DNA of 64,000 nt from Albugo candida (lineage: Eukaryota; Oomycota; Peronosporomycetes; Albuginales; Albuginaceae). Shown in pieces: positions 11,221 through 23,463 of the stretch. The stretch covers positions 210,142 to 274,141 of the forward strand of contig CAJNAR010000019.1 of NCBI GenBank assembly GCA_905220665.1, given 5' to 3'. The notes below the pieces were generated by a model. That model ran no database searches. It worked only from the letters and a program-made list of their open reading frames with translations, and had not been told where the DNA came from. The translations under genes and the position numbers were made by a program. Position 1 is the first letter of the stretch; every line of letters starts with the position of its first letter.

Positions 11221-11769
11221 TGCTTATTTTGTCAAATTGTACTTACCACCTAAATCCAGCGTATACGTACTTTCGACTACAATTTTATGGAACTAATGAT
11301 AATGGAAATGAAACTTGAATTACACTGTAGAAGCAACAAATCTTTTCTACATGTGCGTGAAATGTACTAAAAAAATAAAAGGAATAATGTCTTCCTACCA
11401 GCCATGTAATCTCCCAACTAGTAACACTCCCCTTTGATAAGAGGACATTACATCGATGGTAAGGCCACGTATGGCAGAAAAGCTAGACCTCGCATGCCTC
11501 ATATGCAAGGATCATAGCCTACGTTATGCGGTCAAGACAGAGCTCGATAGACTTGTCTCCAAAACCATTCAAAAAAGCCGCGTATTCAAGACGTACAGCA
11601 GCAGAATACCCGAGTCACACCTGAGCAATGTCGGCCTAATATCGAAAAGTGAGCTTTTGCAGATCCTAGTAGACCATTACGCGCATATGCTGCTCCTCGA
11701 GTTTCTCCATATTCGACATGGGGAGCTCAGCTCTGTTAAAATACGGTATACCGGCTAATGTCGACTATC
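11221..11769. other. Stretch with one doubtful small ORF
   Basis: An ATG-started ORF of 100 codons lies at 11456-11758 on the + strand (MVRPRMAEKLDLACLICKDH onwards), with no recognised domain and no counterpart upstream of the other copy of the repeat. It could be chance or a fragment of a lost gene. Nothing else is seen here. Confidence 0.3.
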
Positions 11770-12520
11770 GGTTTTAGTAGATGTGCTTATGTATGCACAC
11801 AGTTGACGCTAGCAGCACGGCATGCTGTCCTTCAATACTACTTCTTGTCAGCAAAGGCGACCCTGGAACCAATTGATGGCAGTCCACGACAACTTCCTAT
11901 GGTTCTAGTACATTAGGGGCTGGGATAGGATCGCAGTACGAAAGTGTGGGTTATCGATCCGGCATATTCACGCGCTGGGACAATTGCAGCACCTGTATTC
12001 TTTCTATCACGACTTTTTTGCCACAAGGTATCCCGAGACTGGCTTCATAGTGTAAAAGTTCATCCTTTGGTTCGTGTATAAATGATTGAACGATTCCAAA
12101 CTACTCAGTGTCGTAGCGACTCCGAGAAGTTTGATACAACAGCTGATACGACCGTTTTTTAACGCAGTCGTCTGATCGATAGGGAAGATCTCAGTGCTTT
12201 TCCATGTTTAGTGCTGAATGGTACGTCACACATCTCTTTCCTCTAATGTTGTGTTACATTGGATAAAGCATGTGACGTGTTATATAATACTGCTGGTAGC
12301 AGGAATGCGGATTCGTGCAGAAGGACATCCTTCGTCAATATCGATTATTTGATGACGGAGAATTGATGTGCGTCATGACGTCAATTTCGTTATTTCAATC
12401 ATAAAAGAGCGCGTAGGAGAAGTGCATATAGATACGACATTATAATTGCAAAGGGATATCAGATTGAATGCATTTTGGGATGCCTTTATCAAGTAAAGCA
12501 AATCATCGTGTGATGAGAAA
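11770..12520. repeat. Duplicated non-coding segment, copy 2 (downstream of member D)
   Basis: Collinear, diverged copy of 6640-7450, ending just before the stop of member D as copy 1 ends just before member B. Together with the B/D gene pair this defines a duplicated unit of about 1.4-1.6 kb with the copies about 5.2 kb apart in direct orientation. Confidence 0.7.
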
Positions 12521-12533
12521 TAACTCCGTTTTC

Positions 12534-13284
12534 TTACACAGCACTGCCAAACCAACTCTCCTCCATCTTACTTATATGAGCGTCTGCTTCTTTCACTTCG
12601 GCACTTGACGCGGGTAATTCCTTCTTTGATCGCTGCTGGGCGAACTCCTCACCATCGGGTCTCGGGATTTGCGAACTTAAATATGTATGCGGCCTGCCAT
12701 TTTGAAAGGCATAAGAATAAACACTTCCAGATAATTTATGCGGCGTATGTTTTGCGCGTACGGGCTTCGATGCGGTTTGCTCCTGGTTTGCTTGATGCTT
12801 GGTGCGAGACTTATGCTTACCTTTCTGCTTGTGCATTGCCGGAATTTTATTATTTGGTAAATACATTATACCTTCTGCTGGAGAATGTAGACAATACGCA
12901 GGATGGACTTGACTATTTATATCGCTTCTACTTGCTTCGCTTTGTTCTTGTGAGCAAGACTCTTCTTTTGATGCAGTTCCCGAATAATGTGTAGAGGACC
13001 GTACACCGATGCATTCCCATGTTGGTCTTTGCAATTGGTTCGTGATTGTCTAAAGCCTTTCTTTCTATATTGATAAGAGGTACTCTTTCCCGTACGAGAA
13101 TCCCCACTCCGTAATGCCGAATTCAAAGGAAACTTCGTTGGCACTCTTGGCTCTGCTGGCTCGACATGTCCACCTGTATGCTGTTCCGAGGAACTTCCAG
13201 GATGAGCATATACTTCCCCGCCTCTGATTAGAGCAACAGCAGAAGTAGCAGTAGATTTGGAGCTGATACTAGCTGCGTCTTCAT
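12534..13284 (-). pseudogene. Member D of the secreted cluster, frameshifted
   Basis: Paralogue of B. An ATG at 13284 opens a signal peptide very like that of A (MKTQL, then a leucine run). Compared with A, one T is missing in the tract over the leucine core, near 13237. The ATG frame therefore reads eight leucines and stops, while the rest of the protein lies in another frame (13234-12917). A second frame change is needed near 12920-13030, because the C-terminal half, ending in SSAEVKEAD and SWFGSAV, is open at 13034-12534. The EPAEPRVP block and C-terminus match B. A tiny intron could in principle rescue either shift, but no standard donor/acceptor pair was evident. Upstream it keeps only weak likeness to the shared promoter block. 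Confidence 0.6.
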
Positions 13285-14587
13285 TTTCCGAGCACAAAAT
13301 TCAAGAAGTTCAATTTGATAGATATGCAAAAAACCAAAAATGATCTCTCAACGTGTGAAGGAGCCAGCCCCGTTAAAATAACTCCACGCCAACCAGCGAG
13401 TTGAATGACTGGCTGCCAGGTACTAATGACTTAATGAGATGAGCTCTTGCGGTCACTGTAGCATGATTCCATCTTTATCAACTTCGAGCGTGAATGAGCA
13501 CGAAAATGTTGTGTGGCTACACTATTGGGATAACCTGAAATAGATTTTCTGATTTAACTCGTCGAAGTTCTCATCGTGTCCACAAGTGCTGTAAGCTCTG
13601 CTTAGTAGCAACGCTCTGTTCGGAGCATAGTAGCTCTCTAAAGAACAAACCCATACACTCCGTAACTCGGGCAAAACGCGACATTTGAAACGTTGATCGT
13701 TGCAATGCGATATTTGCCTTTCAACGTATATATACTCTCTCAATCAATAACTTTTTCCTGACGATACAGGAGCAAAGTTTCCTACATGGCAGACTCACAT
13801 GACCTGAACCCCGTAGAATAAGACTGGAGAGATCCATTATAGATTTGTAGGATGGCTGATCGCTTTGGTTGCTGCGATAGAGACATTTCGAAAATCGGTG
13901 ACGGCAAAGAGACTTTTGTTCTGAATATGTGTAGCTTTACTAACCATTACTTTATTATATTCGCAAAATGCTACCAAAAAGAAGATACCAAGTGGTGATT
14001 TGCTTTACTAACCGTTAAATAGCGTGGATCAGCATATAATTCAATAGAAGCGAAGAAGCTAGACATATTGGAATTCTCTCAAGGAAACAATAGCTGGAGG
14101 TCTTATTTCCATCAAGTTTTGCTAGCAGCTATCGATATGGATGACTAAGCTCATATGGATTCGATTTTAGAAAGTCTCTGATAGATAGATAGTAAGAGTA
14201 CACGCAGCCTGGCACTGACATACTTGTATATTGCCAAGTCCTATGCCACCATCACATTAACGGGTGTCCATCCCTGCTACCAGTACAGCTCTACAAATTT
14301 AGAATCAACTTTATACCACCACATATATAGGAGCTGAAAAGCATGGTTTTGCTCTTCCATCCAGCTACGCACCATTAATCCCATTTACATTCGGATGCCC
14401 AGAGCTAAATCAAGCTCTGCAGCACTTCATAACTGTTGTATATCAATCAGATTCTGAATAGTTACAACAGTACCACCATCCCATGCCGACGTTGACACTT
14501 CATTAACTAGTTCATTTCTAGTTAATTAAGCGTTCTCCTGTCGAGCCAATCGAGGCGCTCTATTGCGAGCCTTACGGTGCTCGTTCA
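13285..14587. other. Gene-poor stretch between the effector-like cluster and CBP20
   Basis: One 73-codon ORF on the minus strand (13743-13522) has no recognisable features. The rest is AT-rich and stop-rich. The last 100 bp presumably hold the CBP20 promoter. Confidence 0.45.
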
Positions 14588-15438
14588 ATGGCTGATTTGT
14601 ACGACGAAATCGCGGAAGAAGAAGAATGTTTGTTACCAAAATATCAGCGAAAGTATTGGGACCGTAAGACGTACAAATCTCTCGAAGAGCAACAAAGCGC
14701 AATCAAACAATCCTCGACATTATATATTGGAAATCTGTCCTTTTACACGTCAGAAAATCAATTATGTGAGCTCTTCTCGCGTGTCGGAACGATCAAACGC
14801 GTTATTATGGGCTTGGATCGGTTCAAGAAGACACCTTGTGGCTTCTGCTTTGTAGAGTACGTCCAGAATCGCTACTTCATCGCCATAAACACGTTTTCTA
14901 TGCTTTAGGTATTATTCGCATGCGGAAGCCTTAGCGTGCTCCAACTTTCTGACTGGGACGAAGCTGGATAACCGCGTTATTCGTTGTGAGATGGATGGAG
15001 GATTCACTCAAGGTAGGCAGTTCGGCCGAGGTTTTTCAGGCGGCCAAGTTCGTGACGATCGGCGCTCCAAGGACGAGTACGATCCTGGCCGTGGAGGTTT
15101 CGGAAAAGCTGATTCCGAATCTCAGCCGAATCGAAATTTATTTCGACAGCCGTATAATGCTCGGAAGAGATCGCGAGGAGATTACTTACCTTCAGAAAAG
15201 AACAAACGAGCTTCTGTGTCACCGGATCGGCTCATTCTTGTAAGAACGAAATGGACTGAGAAGAGTTCCACCTGACGATTGTGTCAATTTAGGAGGAAGA
15301 GAATCCGAGATTTCGTGATCGTCCGGAACTGAATGCTGAACCACATGAAGACATGGAGAAGGCGGATGTCGTTATGGCTTCTAATGATGAAGCTAGCCAG
15401 ATCAAGCCTGAGCTTGAAGAGTCTGTGAAGATCGAATA
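14588..15438 (+). CDS. NCBP2: Nuclear cap-binding protein subunit 2 (CBP20)
   Basis: Small subunit of the nuclear cap-binding complex. It binds m7G-capped RNA with CBP80 for splicing, export and decay. Three exons: 14588-14856, 14909-15239 and 15293-15438; introns of 52 and 53 nt. The RRM spans about residues 42-120, with RNP2 LYIGNL and RNP1 CGFCFVEY. The cap-binding C-terminal signature GRQFGRG, SGGQVRD and YDPGRGG is nearly the same as in animals. A lineage-specific, charged tail of about 80 residues follows (RKRSRGDY, then acidic). The first intron splits the codon for the Glu of FVEYY. Its 3' end is only 87 bp from the convergent MYB gene. Confidence 0.95.
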
Positions 15439-15525
15439 GCTCAGAAGACAAACAGCTGATCGACATTACAATCTTACAATTTCCGTACTTGTTACAAAAA
15501 TACACATGCGATGATACAGCAATTT

Positions 15526-18120
15526 TTAGAGCGATAGTCGGCTCATATCATCAGACACGCGCCATACCGCTTCCATTCCTTGAAACTCTTCCATTTTGAG
15601 GTCGGAAATACGTCCCAAGTCTCCAATTTCGCTTAAGAACACGTCTAAACTACCACGCCCAATAAGACCACTACCCGAATTAGAATTACGCAACCGACGT
15701 GAGATGGACGATCGAGTTGCGTCAAAGCTTGTACGGGGCCGAACTTTCTTCCAGGCGGGTTCCTTCTCATCAATCACTGCTGTATCCTGAGTGGACGAGG
15801 GAGTCGTCAACAAGGAAGCTTCTGAGGATTCCATATTATGCTTTTCTGACGATCGCGGCATAGGTCCCACAGAACGCTGGATATAGACAGCATCTGCATT
15901 TGATGGGTGCACAGGAGCATATAAACCGGTTTGGCTGCTGGAAGAGCCTGGAGATGGCTCGCCCAAATCTAAGTGTTGTTTTCGCATTTGTTGTTTCTTC
16001 AAAAATGCTGCGACTGGATTACCACCAAGTGATTGTGGCTTTGGTTGCTGGTGAGACTCTGCTTGTGAGGAGCTTGAGCTCGCTGGAGACATGTACAAAT
16101 TCAATGAAACATTTTCACTCTGCGTGGATGGTGCTCGTGAACTTGGAAGGAACTCGGAAGGAGCAGCTGGATTGGAAAAATCTTGTGCAACTAATGCCGG
16201 CTCGATTGCTCCATCTGGTGAACTTTCAGAGGCACGCTCTATAATGGTATCTACATGCGTGGAACTCACCATATTGACCGCCATCTGACCCTTTTGGTGT
16301 GAATTTAACGAGGAGGATTGTTTGGAATCGGAAGTATAATTCCCATACATTTCGGTGTATCCTGAACGAAGTAATTGTGAAGCCGCTAAGGGACATGAGC
16401 GAGTTACCATCGACGAGTCGTCAAAGCCTTGCGTGTAACCATAATGTGATGAATAGGATGCATGGGATGGAGCTATAAGATTGGATTTATCGGGTATATG
16501 ATGTGCATTGTATTCTTGCTGATGGAAGCTCACTGGGACTCTATGCGAGTGCATCGGAGTAGTGTAGCCATGGTGATTATACACTGGTGAAATCTCGACG
16601 TTTCTTCCACCGTCGTGTCCTTTTCTTTCCATATCGTGTCTGACTTCTTGTGTAGCGCATATCGCCATTGTGTACTGACTGTTTGGGTACATGTTGCCAT
16701 TTATTGCTTCGTGAGGCGCACATGAGTTGTCCAAAGTCGAGTAGGACCCAGCTGAAGGTAATTTGGGTTGCATCGGATACTGGTGCATATCTGGTCGTAT
16801 GTTATATGCACGTGTAGTGGTTTGAGGAGAAGGCTGAGGTGCGTGATGCGGTGTGATATTTTGTACGCAATAGGATGGAACCATTTCTGTCTTCATAAGC
16901 TCGTTCCCACCATTGTAGCCATACATTCTTGGGCCGGGCGGAATCTGCATTACGTTCATATTTGGTCCAGGATGCTGATACGTATTGCTCATAGAAGTAT
17001 AAAACTGCCCGTCTTGATCAGGATGCATTCGAGAAATCACCATTTGTTTCCTTTCTTTCTCTGTGTTTCTCTGACGCGACTCACTGTAGCAACCAGATTA
17101 TTAAATGGAATCAGAGTTTCTCATTAAGCATTTTACCTTCTTTTCACACGACAGAGCGATTTCCATCGGATTTTCACCGCATCTTCTGTCCGGCCTGGAA
17201 GCATGGCAGCAATGGCAGACCACCGATTACCAAGTCGGGCTTGCGTTTCCAGGATTAAACGGTCTTCGTCAGGTGTGTACTCACTATTTGACACAGAGTT
17301 AGATGCAATTTCCCATGCTTGACTGAGATACGCACCCTCTAATAATACTTGGATCCAAGTGATTGTACCATCGTTCGCGACATTGTTTGGATCTATATCA
17401 GTTCATCCAGATCAATTATAGTGAAGGCAATGCGATGGTCACTTACGTTCTCCCAGGAATCTGAACAGCTACTTGGCCCCAATTTTTCCTCCCTTCTGCA
17501 ACTAACTCCCGAAGTAATTGATCTTCGTCCGGCCTCCAATGTCCTTTGATCAGTCCAGGAGCAAGAACTTTTGTCCATCTTTGCAAACACTGGGTATGAT
17601 TCCTCCCCGTAACCTTTTCAGCAATAGCTTTCCAGTTCCTTTCTCCGAATCGAGCGACTGCATTACGGAGTTGATCGTCCTCTTCATTTGTCCATCGTTG
17701 AGGTATGGCTTTCTCTTTTGTATTAAGCAATTTGCGCACTGCTTTTTGCGATATCGAGGCGTTCGCGTTATCTTGGCTGACGGATTCGATTTCGGTACTA
17801 TCATTTTGAGCTCCATTTCTAATATGCTTGTAAATGCGTTTACTTCCAAGCGAAAGAGCCTTTGCGTCACCCTTTACCGCCAGCTCTTGATACGGAGTCG
17901 GTGTAAAGACCACGTCAGACCGACCTGGAGCTACACCCAGTGGTTTATCTTCTTTCTGCTTTGGTAAAGCGGACGTAGATCGCGAGTTTGCTCCTTCTGT
18001 GAATAATAGCTTTCCAAAGTCGGAGATAGACATCCTTTTCTCGCTATCCAGCGGCAGATTTCCCACCAATGTCGTTATCAGATTGTCATACGACTCGGTA
18101 GAGCTGACGTCGAGACTCAT
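15526..18120 (-). CDS. Three-repeat MYB transcription factor
   Basis: Nuclear DNA-binding protein of the c-MYB/3R-MYB class. Four exons: 18120-17447, 17392-17336, 17283-17137 and 17083-15526; introns of 54, 52 and 53 nt, giving 811 residues. MYB repeats: R1 about 140-189 (RWTNEEDDQL, NWKAIAEKV), R2 about 192-243 (HWRPDEDQLL, NWGQVAVQIPGRT, then SKQCRERW) and R3 about 244-293 (EYTPDEDRLI, NRWSAIAAMLPGRT). The first Trp of R3 is Tyr, as in many family members. The C-terminal 500 residues are low-complexity, rich in Ser, Gln, His and Met, and could serve in activation. The large C-terminal ORF joins the MYB domain in frame through the last intron, so it is not a separate gene. Confidence 0.88.
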
Positions 18121-19110
<990 letters not shown>

Positions 19111-19134
19111 GTGGATAGGTGCTACGAACCGTGG

Positions 19135-21441
19135 TCATGCACCTTCCTCATCAGACCATACAAAATCGACCACTTTGTCCTCTTCATCAACGTTTGCAAC
19201 TGACTCTTTGAATTCTTTCATGCTCATATTTTTCACTTTTTTGAAAACGAGTTTGTCGGTATCCAATGTATCATCTCCTTTTTCTTCTGTCTTGTTCACG
19301 CTGCTGTCGGTCGTCTGTTCTATCGTATCCTTTGCATTTGATTGCTTGCTATTGTTCACCTGTTTGATCTCTTCTGATACGCGGTCTTGCAGCACTTGGA
19401 CGTCGTTAGCAAGCAGCTTTGCTCGCAATTGATCCTTCTCTTGCCGTAGAAACTGTCTACACTCGGTCACATCCTTTGGAGCGAATTCAACGTTGCTTCG
19501 TTTTTCGCGCACCCAAGCTGCCTGCTTTCCAATGGAGTCGCATACACCTTTTGCGAGCGTTTTCCAACGGGCAACTTTACACGTTTGCGCATACTTTTTC
19601 AGAATCATTCCCCAAGGAATCGTCAATTCAGGGAAGCCAATTTCATACTTGTAAATGTCCGCTTCACGATGTAAAAGCTCAAACAATTTCGAGATGATCA
19701 GATCATGAACTTGTTTGCTCTCCATAGCGGATTTCGAGACTTTTATGCATAGATCCAAATCCACATTGATCGCATTGTTCTTGTCGTTTTTTTTCCCGGG
19801 AGCTTTGGTCCGTGTGATCTTACTGCTTCCAGAGTAGGACGAGTTGTACGGAGACATATCAAGAATTTCTAGGAGGATGGAGCTGGTCGGTACAAATGTC
19901 TCCGAGCTCAGAGCCAACTGTTGCAGCAGTCGAACGCAATGGAATCGCAATGGGGCAAAACGGATGGTTGATGCAAGACGCACAATTGCGTTAATCAATT
20001 GACACAATGGATAGATCAGCTGCTGCAATTGATTTTCGTCTGGGTATGCCGAAATTACAGCGGTCCAAACTCTCAATTGATTGACGAATTGCCAATTCAG
20101 CACCGCGCGGAATGTCTCTGTGCTTGGTGAGATAACTGTTTTTCGAATAGCAATTGCCAATTGTCGGATGTAGATAAACGCGTGATGGTAAGAGCTGGCG
20201 AGATCAAGACCATACAGTTCCACCACACAATTGCCCATGAGTATTTGATGTGTGAAATTTAGCTCGTTTGTGAATTTTGTGTTTCTCATGTACGTCAGGT
20301 ATAAGCCTTTTAAGCAAAGCTCAAGGAATGGAAATGGAATTTGGATCGCTAATTCACGAATACGGACAAAAGCAAGTAGACACAACTGATGATTCTCCGT
20401 GCTCTTGGCCCATATTTTTAGTAGCACTTTGAGTAGACGACGCTGTAATTTATTAGAGGGAACCAAAAACGGGAGGTAATGGACCAGCTGCTGCAAAACG
20501 AAAGCTTGGATTTGCTGATCACAGGTTTCTTCCAGTAGATAAATTAAACAGTGGAAGAATTTGATTAATATCGGGTGATACTTTTTCCACTTGCGTTCAT
20601 CCAAATTGATCTTTTTCTTCGATACTTCCATCCCTTCTTGTTTTAAATTCTCAGCATTTCCATCGCCATGATTCTTTTGCGGGATGCAAATCAAGTCGGA
20701 GAATACCACGTGTGTCTTTTGTAGGACAGTAAGCATGAGGCGATCATAGACAGCACTACTATCGACTTGATAAACAATGCTGTTTTCCTGATCGCTGTCT
20801 TTGATATCCTTTGAACGACATGTATCACTAAAGACTTTGACGAGTTTTTGCAGTGCTTTGAATGATTTTTCCTCAAAACATTCGTTTTCAATGGCCAGCA
20901 GCTCTTCCATTCCAAAGCTAACAACACCTTTTTCGAATTCGGTTTCGGCCATTTCTTCTTCACTCTCGTCAACGCTTCCCAAGTCTCGATCCTCTTCGAT
21001 TTCATTATTTTTGGATAAACATTTAGATGATTTTGCTTCACCAGACTGCATTGAGATTTTTTCTTCTTCCGGTAGTCCAACAAGGTAACGTTCATCGAGT
21101 TCTTCCTCCATTTCATCGACGTCTGATGTATGACCTCCATCAAAAACTGCTTCCTCGTCGGAATTCTGATCTTTTTCTGAGTCGGATGTCAAAAATCCTC
21201 CGTCCAAAAATTCATCAACGTCCATCTCGTCCATCATATCTGTCTGATTCTTCTCATTTGGCATTTCTCGTGCTACTTTGGCAGCTTTGCTATTCTGATT
21301 ATCTCTTCCTCGAGACTTGAGATTCTCTGATTTGTGGTGTTGGGCATTGCGCTTCCTTTTTCTTTGGTTTTTCTGATCTAGTTTCTCACGCAATTTTCCT
21401 TTCGCGAGAAATTTAATCGCCTTCTTCTTCGCTCCGGCCAT
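19135..21441 (-). CDS. NOC2: Nucleolar complex protein 2 (NOC2/NOC2L)
   Basis: Ribosome biogenesis factor that pairs with NOC1 and NOC3 on pre-60S particles in the nucleolus. Intronless, 768 residues. The ATG at 21441 (MAGAKKKAIKF) is the first real ATG; the frame runs upstream only through TTG. The N-terminus is very basic (a nucleolar-type KKNQRKRKRNAQHHK), followed by acidic stretches (residues 70-170). The conserved NOC2 core spans about 290-660, with KKYHPILIKFFHCLIYLLEET, RLLKVLLKIWA, LNWQFVNQLRVWTAVIS, and PLRFHCVRLLQQL. The C-terminus is acidic (WSDEEGA). Confidence 0.93.
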   Translation of the reverse strand: MAGAKKKAIKFLAKGKLREKLDQKNQRKRKRNAQHHKSENLKSRGRDNQNSKAAKVAREMPNEKNQTDMMDEMDVDEFLDGGFLTSDSEKDQNSDEEAVFDGGHTSDVDEMEEELDERYLVGLPEEEKISMQSGEAKSSKCLSKNNEIEEDRDLGSVDESEEEMAETEFEKGVVSFGMEELLAIENECFEEKSFKALQKLVKVFSDTCRSKDIKDSDQENSIVYQVDSSAVYDRLMLTVLQKTHVVFSDLICIPQKNHGDGNAENLKQEGMEVSKKKINLDERKWKKYHPILIKFFHCLIYLLEETCDQQIQAFVLQQLVHYLPFLVPSNKLQRRLLKVLLKIWAKSTENHQLCLLAFVRIRELAIQIPFPFLELCLKGLYLTYMRNTKFTNELNFTHQILMGNCVVELYGLDLASSYHHAFIYIRQLAIAIRKTVISPSTETFRAVLNWQFVNQLRVWTAVISAYPDENQLQQLIYPLCQLINAIVRLASTIRFAPLRFHCVRLLQQLALSSETFVPTSSILLEILDMSPYNSSYSGSSKITRTKAPGKKNDKNNAINVDLDLCIKVSKSAMESKQVHDLIISKLFELLHREADIYKYEIGFPELTIPWGMILKKYAQTCKVARWKTLAKGVCDSIGKQAAWVREKRSNVEFAPKDVTECRQFLRQEKDQLRAKLLANDVQVLQDRVSEEIKQVNNSKQSNAKDTIEQTTDSSVNKTEEKGDDTLDTDKLVFKKVKNMSMKEFKESVANVDEEDKVVDFVWSDEEGA

Positions 21442-22394
21442 TTTATTGATATTGTATGCGCCAACCAATTTGGGATGAAATTGAACTTGGGTCCTACTTT
21501 AGAGTTTCACATCGAGTAAGGACTCCGTAGATCGTGTTCCATCGGAGCTTTTACATTACGATATTCTACAGAATCGGCTAAAGAATAATACCAATGTGCG
21601 CTTTCAGTCTACACACTCGATACAGGAGACAGGCTAACAACTACGTGCTTGACCATTCGACTCAGATCGCATTACTGCGTAATCCGCAACTATCTTATTA
21701 CTGACATCTGGTACAGCGGCACAGATCGAGAACAACTGTTTCGTTTTAAAGAAACTCTTTCACTTGGAATAGTAGAAAGCCGGAAGATCATTTGCGTAGC
21801 GTTCAGCCGTCTAATCTGAAGCAACAGCTTCTCAATCGCTGCGGCCAAATAGCTTGCAATACCCACTGTGTTATGACAATTAACAATGGCTCTGACATGA
21901 TCTTTACCAATACTTTTTCCATGTAACATAATAGCTGATTTTACTCTAAAATGAAACTCGTTGACTTGCGCATCACCCTTTACATTACTTTACAAAAGGC
22001 ATTCGTGTCTTTGACCACATTATGTGTCGATGACAACATAATATCACTTAACCGCACGAGACGGACGCCATGCTAGAGGTATTTTTAAACCGCAATACCC
22101 CTACAGAACATCTGTCATTTTCTGTCATTCTTGTCACCTTTCTGTCTATACATTACATTCGCAGACATGTGTGCATCCCAGAGGCATAGAGTTTCAGAGT
22201 GCAGTGGCTTTGTGGCACAACGATCAATCGATTCATTGTACTCGCTGCCTCAATCATCTCTATTCCGTCAACATACATCAAATATGAGTGAGGCGTCGAG
22301 GCATATCTTGGTTCCCAAGTCTCAGCCTTGGACATCGCAACGCGTTTTACCGCATCACTCGAAAGCGAAACGAGTCGAACGGCTTCCACATACA
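21442..22394. other. Intergenic region upstream of the EGF-like gene
   Basis: Divergent space between NOC2 and the EGF-like gene. A 79-codon ATG ORF lies at 21929-21690 on the minus strand (HVRAIVNCHNTVGIASYLAA, IEKLLLQIRRLN) with protein-like composition but no recognised family. It may be a fragment or a single exon. The + strand frame from 22131 to 22394 is open but starts without ATG and is probably 5' UTR. Confidence 0.35.
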
Positions 22395-23390
22395 ATGAAA
22401 GCTCATCGTTTGTCGGTTTTATGGCGTATAGCTTTACTACTAATAGGATCAAATTCCGCGAGGCTTATTTCAGGCCAAGCGCATTCATGTTATAGTAACA
22501 GCGAGTGTGGAAGTGGAGCCAGTTGTGTGGCTGGCGATTCCTCCACACGAGTCCAGTTTTGTGTCGCAGATCCTCCTTGTGGTGGGACAACAGTAGGAAA
22601 TTGTCCCGTGGATGCTGTTGCAGGTCAATTGACATGTATCTGGCGCCCCGACATTGATTGCAGAAGAGAGGCTACTGGATGCTCTATGAAAAATGGTTCT
22701 TACGGAATTTATAAATGTGTTTCATCAGAACGATGCGACGCTTACTTTGGAAATGCTGCCTGTAGCTGTAAGTACGCGTTGCTTGTAGAGATTCATACCG
22801 ACGTTTGTATTGTATACAGCCACTTGCTCGAAAGATGGAAAACAATGCAATGGTCGAGGAAGCTGCCTCACACGAAATGGCGACGTTTCCTCACTGGCTT
22901 GTTCGTGCGACTCTGGATGGATGGGAGCGCTTTGTGAGACAGTTGTGGATGGTACGAGTCTTCACCTTATCGATTTGATTGTTATTTATCTAAATTGGTA
23001 GATTCTTGCGTGGAAAGCACGAGAGAGTGTGGTGATCATGGAAGCTGTCAGAATGGAGCATGTGTATGCTCTAGCGGATACACTGGAAAGCAATGTGAGA
23101 TTGTACCCGAGACGACAAAAACAGACAAGTATGAGAGAGCTAAAATCACTAGGGATCCGAATGCTTTGGCTGGTAGTAAACACGAGTCGGAGAAGAAGTC
23201 TTCCAAGTTTGGATGGTTTATTGGTGTGGTACTAGCTGCCGTCATGCTTGTCCTAATCGCGGCGGTGTTTGTGATGTATGCCAAGAAGAAGAAAAACGCT
23301 CAAGCAGGAAACGGACTCGCAGGTTTATATCGACATTCAAATAGCAGCACGGGACCACCTACTCCGAAGCAAAATATCGTCATCATGTAG
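22395..23390 (+). CDS. Type I membrane protein with EGF-like repeats
   Basis: Predicted cell-surface protein, 297 residues. Exons 22395-22767, 22820-22951 and 23002-23390; introns of 52 and 50 nt. The ATG at 22395 (MKAHRLSVLWRIALLLIGSNSARLISG, hydrophobic core at 9-17) gives a signal peptide. The ectodomain is Cys-rich: an N-terminal CYSNSECGSGASCVAGD segment, then two EGF-like modules ending CSCDSGWMGALC and CVCSSGYTGKQC. A transmembrane helix (GWFIGVVLAAVMLVLIAAVF) is followed by a basic KKKK stop-transfer and a short Ser/Pro tail. Introns fall between EGF modules, consistent with module exons. Ligand and role are unknown; adhesion or surface sensing is only a guess. Confidence 0.8.
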
Positions 23391-23463
23391 ATTCAGTAGT
23401 ATTTATGGTATTCAATGTGATAGAATTGTGATTCTTTAGTCATTCTATAGACGTGTGGTAGCT

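Noticed and set aside
12905..13040. Standard intron restoring the reading frame of member D
   Set aside because: No GT-AG pair of plausible size joins the two frames while keeping the blocks shared with B; treated as a frameshift, with some doubt.
15526..17043. Separate Ser/Gln-rich gene downstream of the MYB gene
   Set aside because: A GTAAAA...CTACAG intron joins it in frame to the third MYB repeat; its first in-frame ATG is internal.
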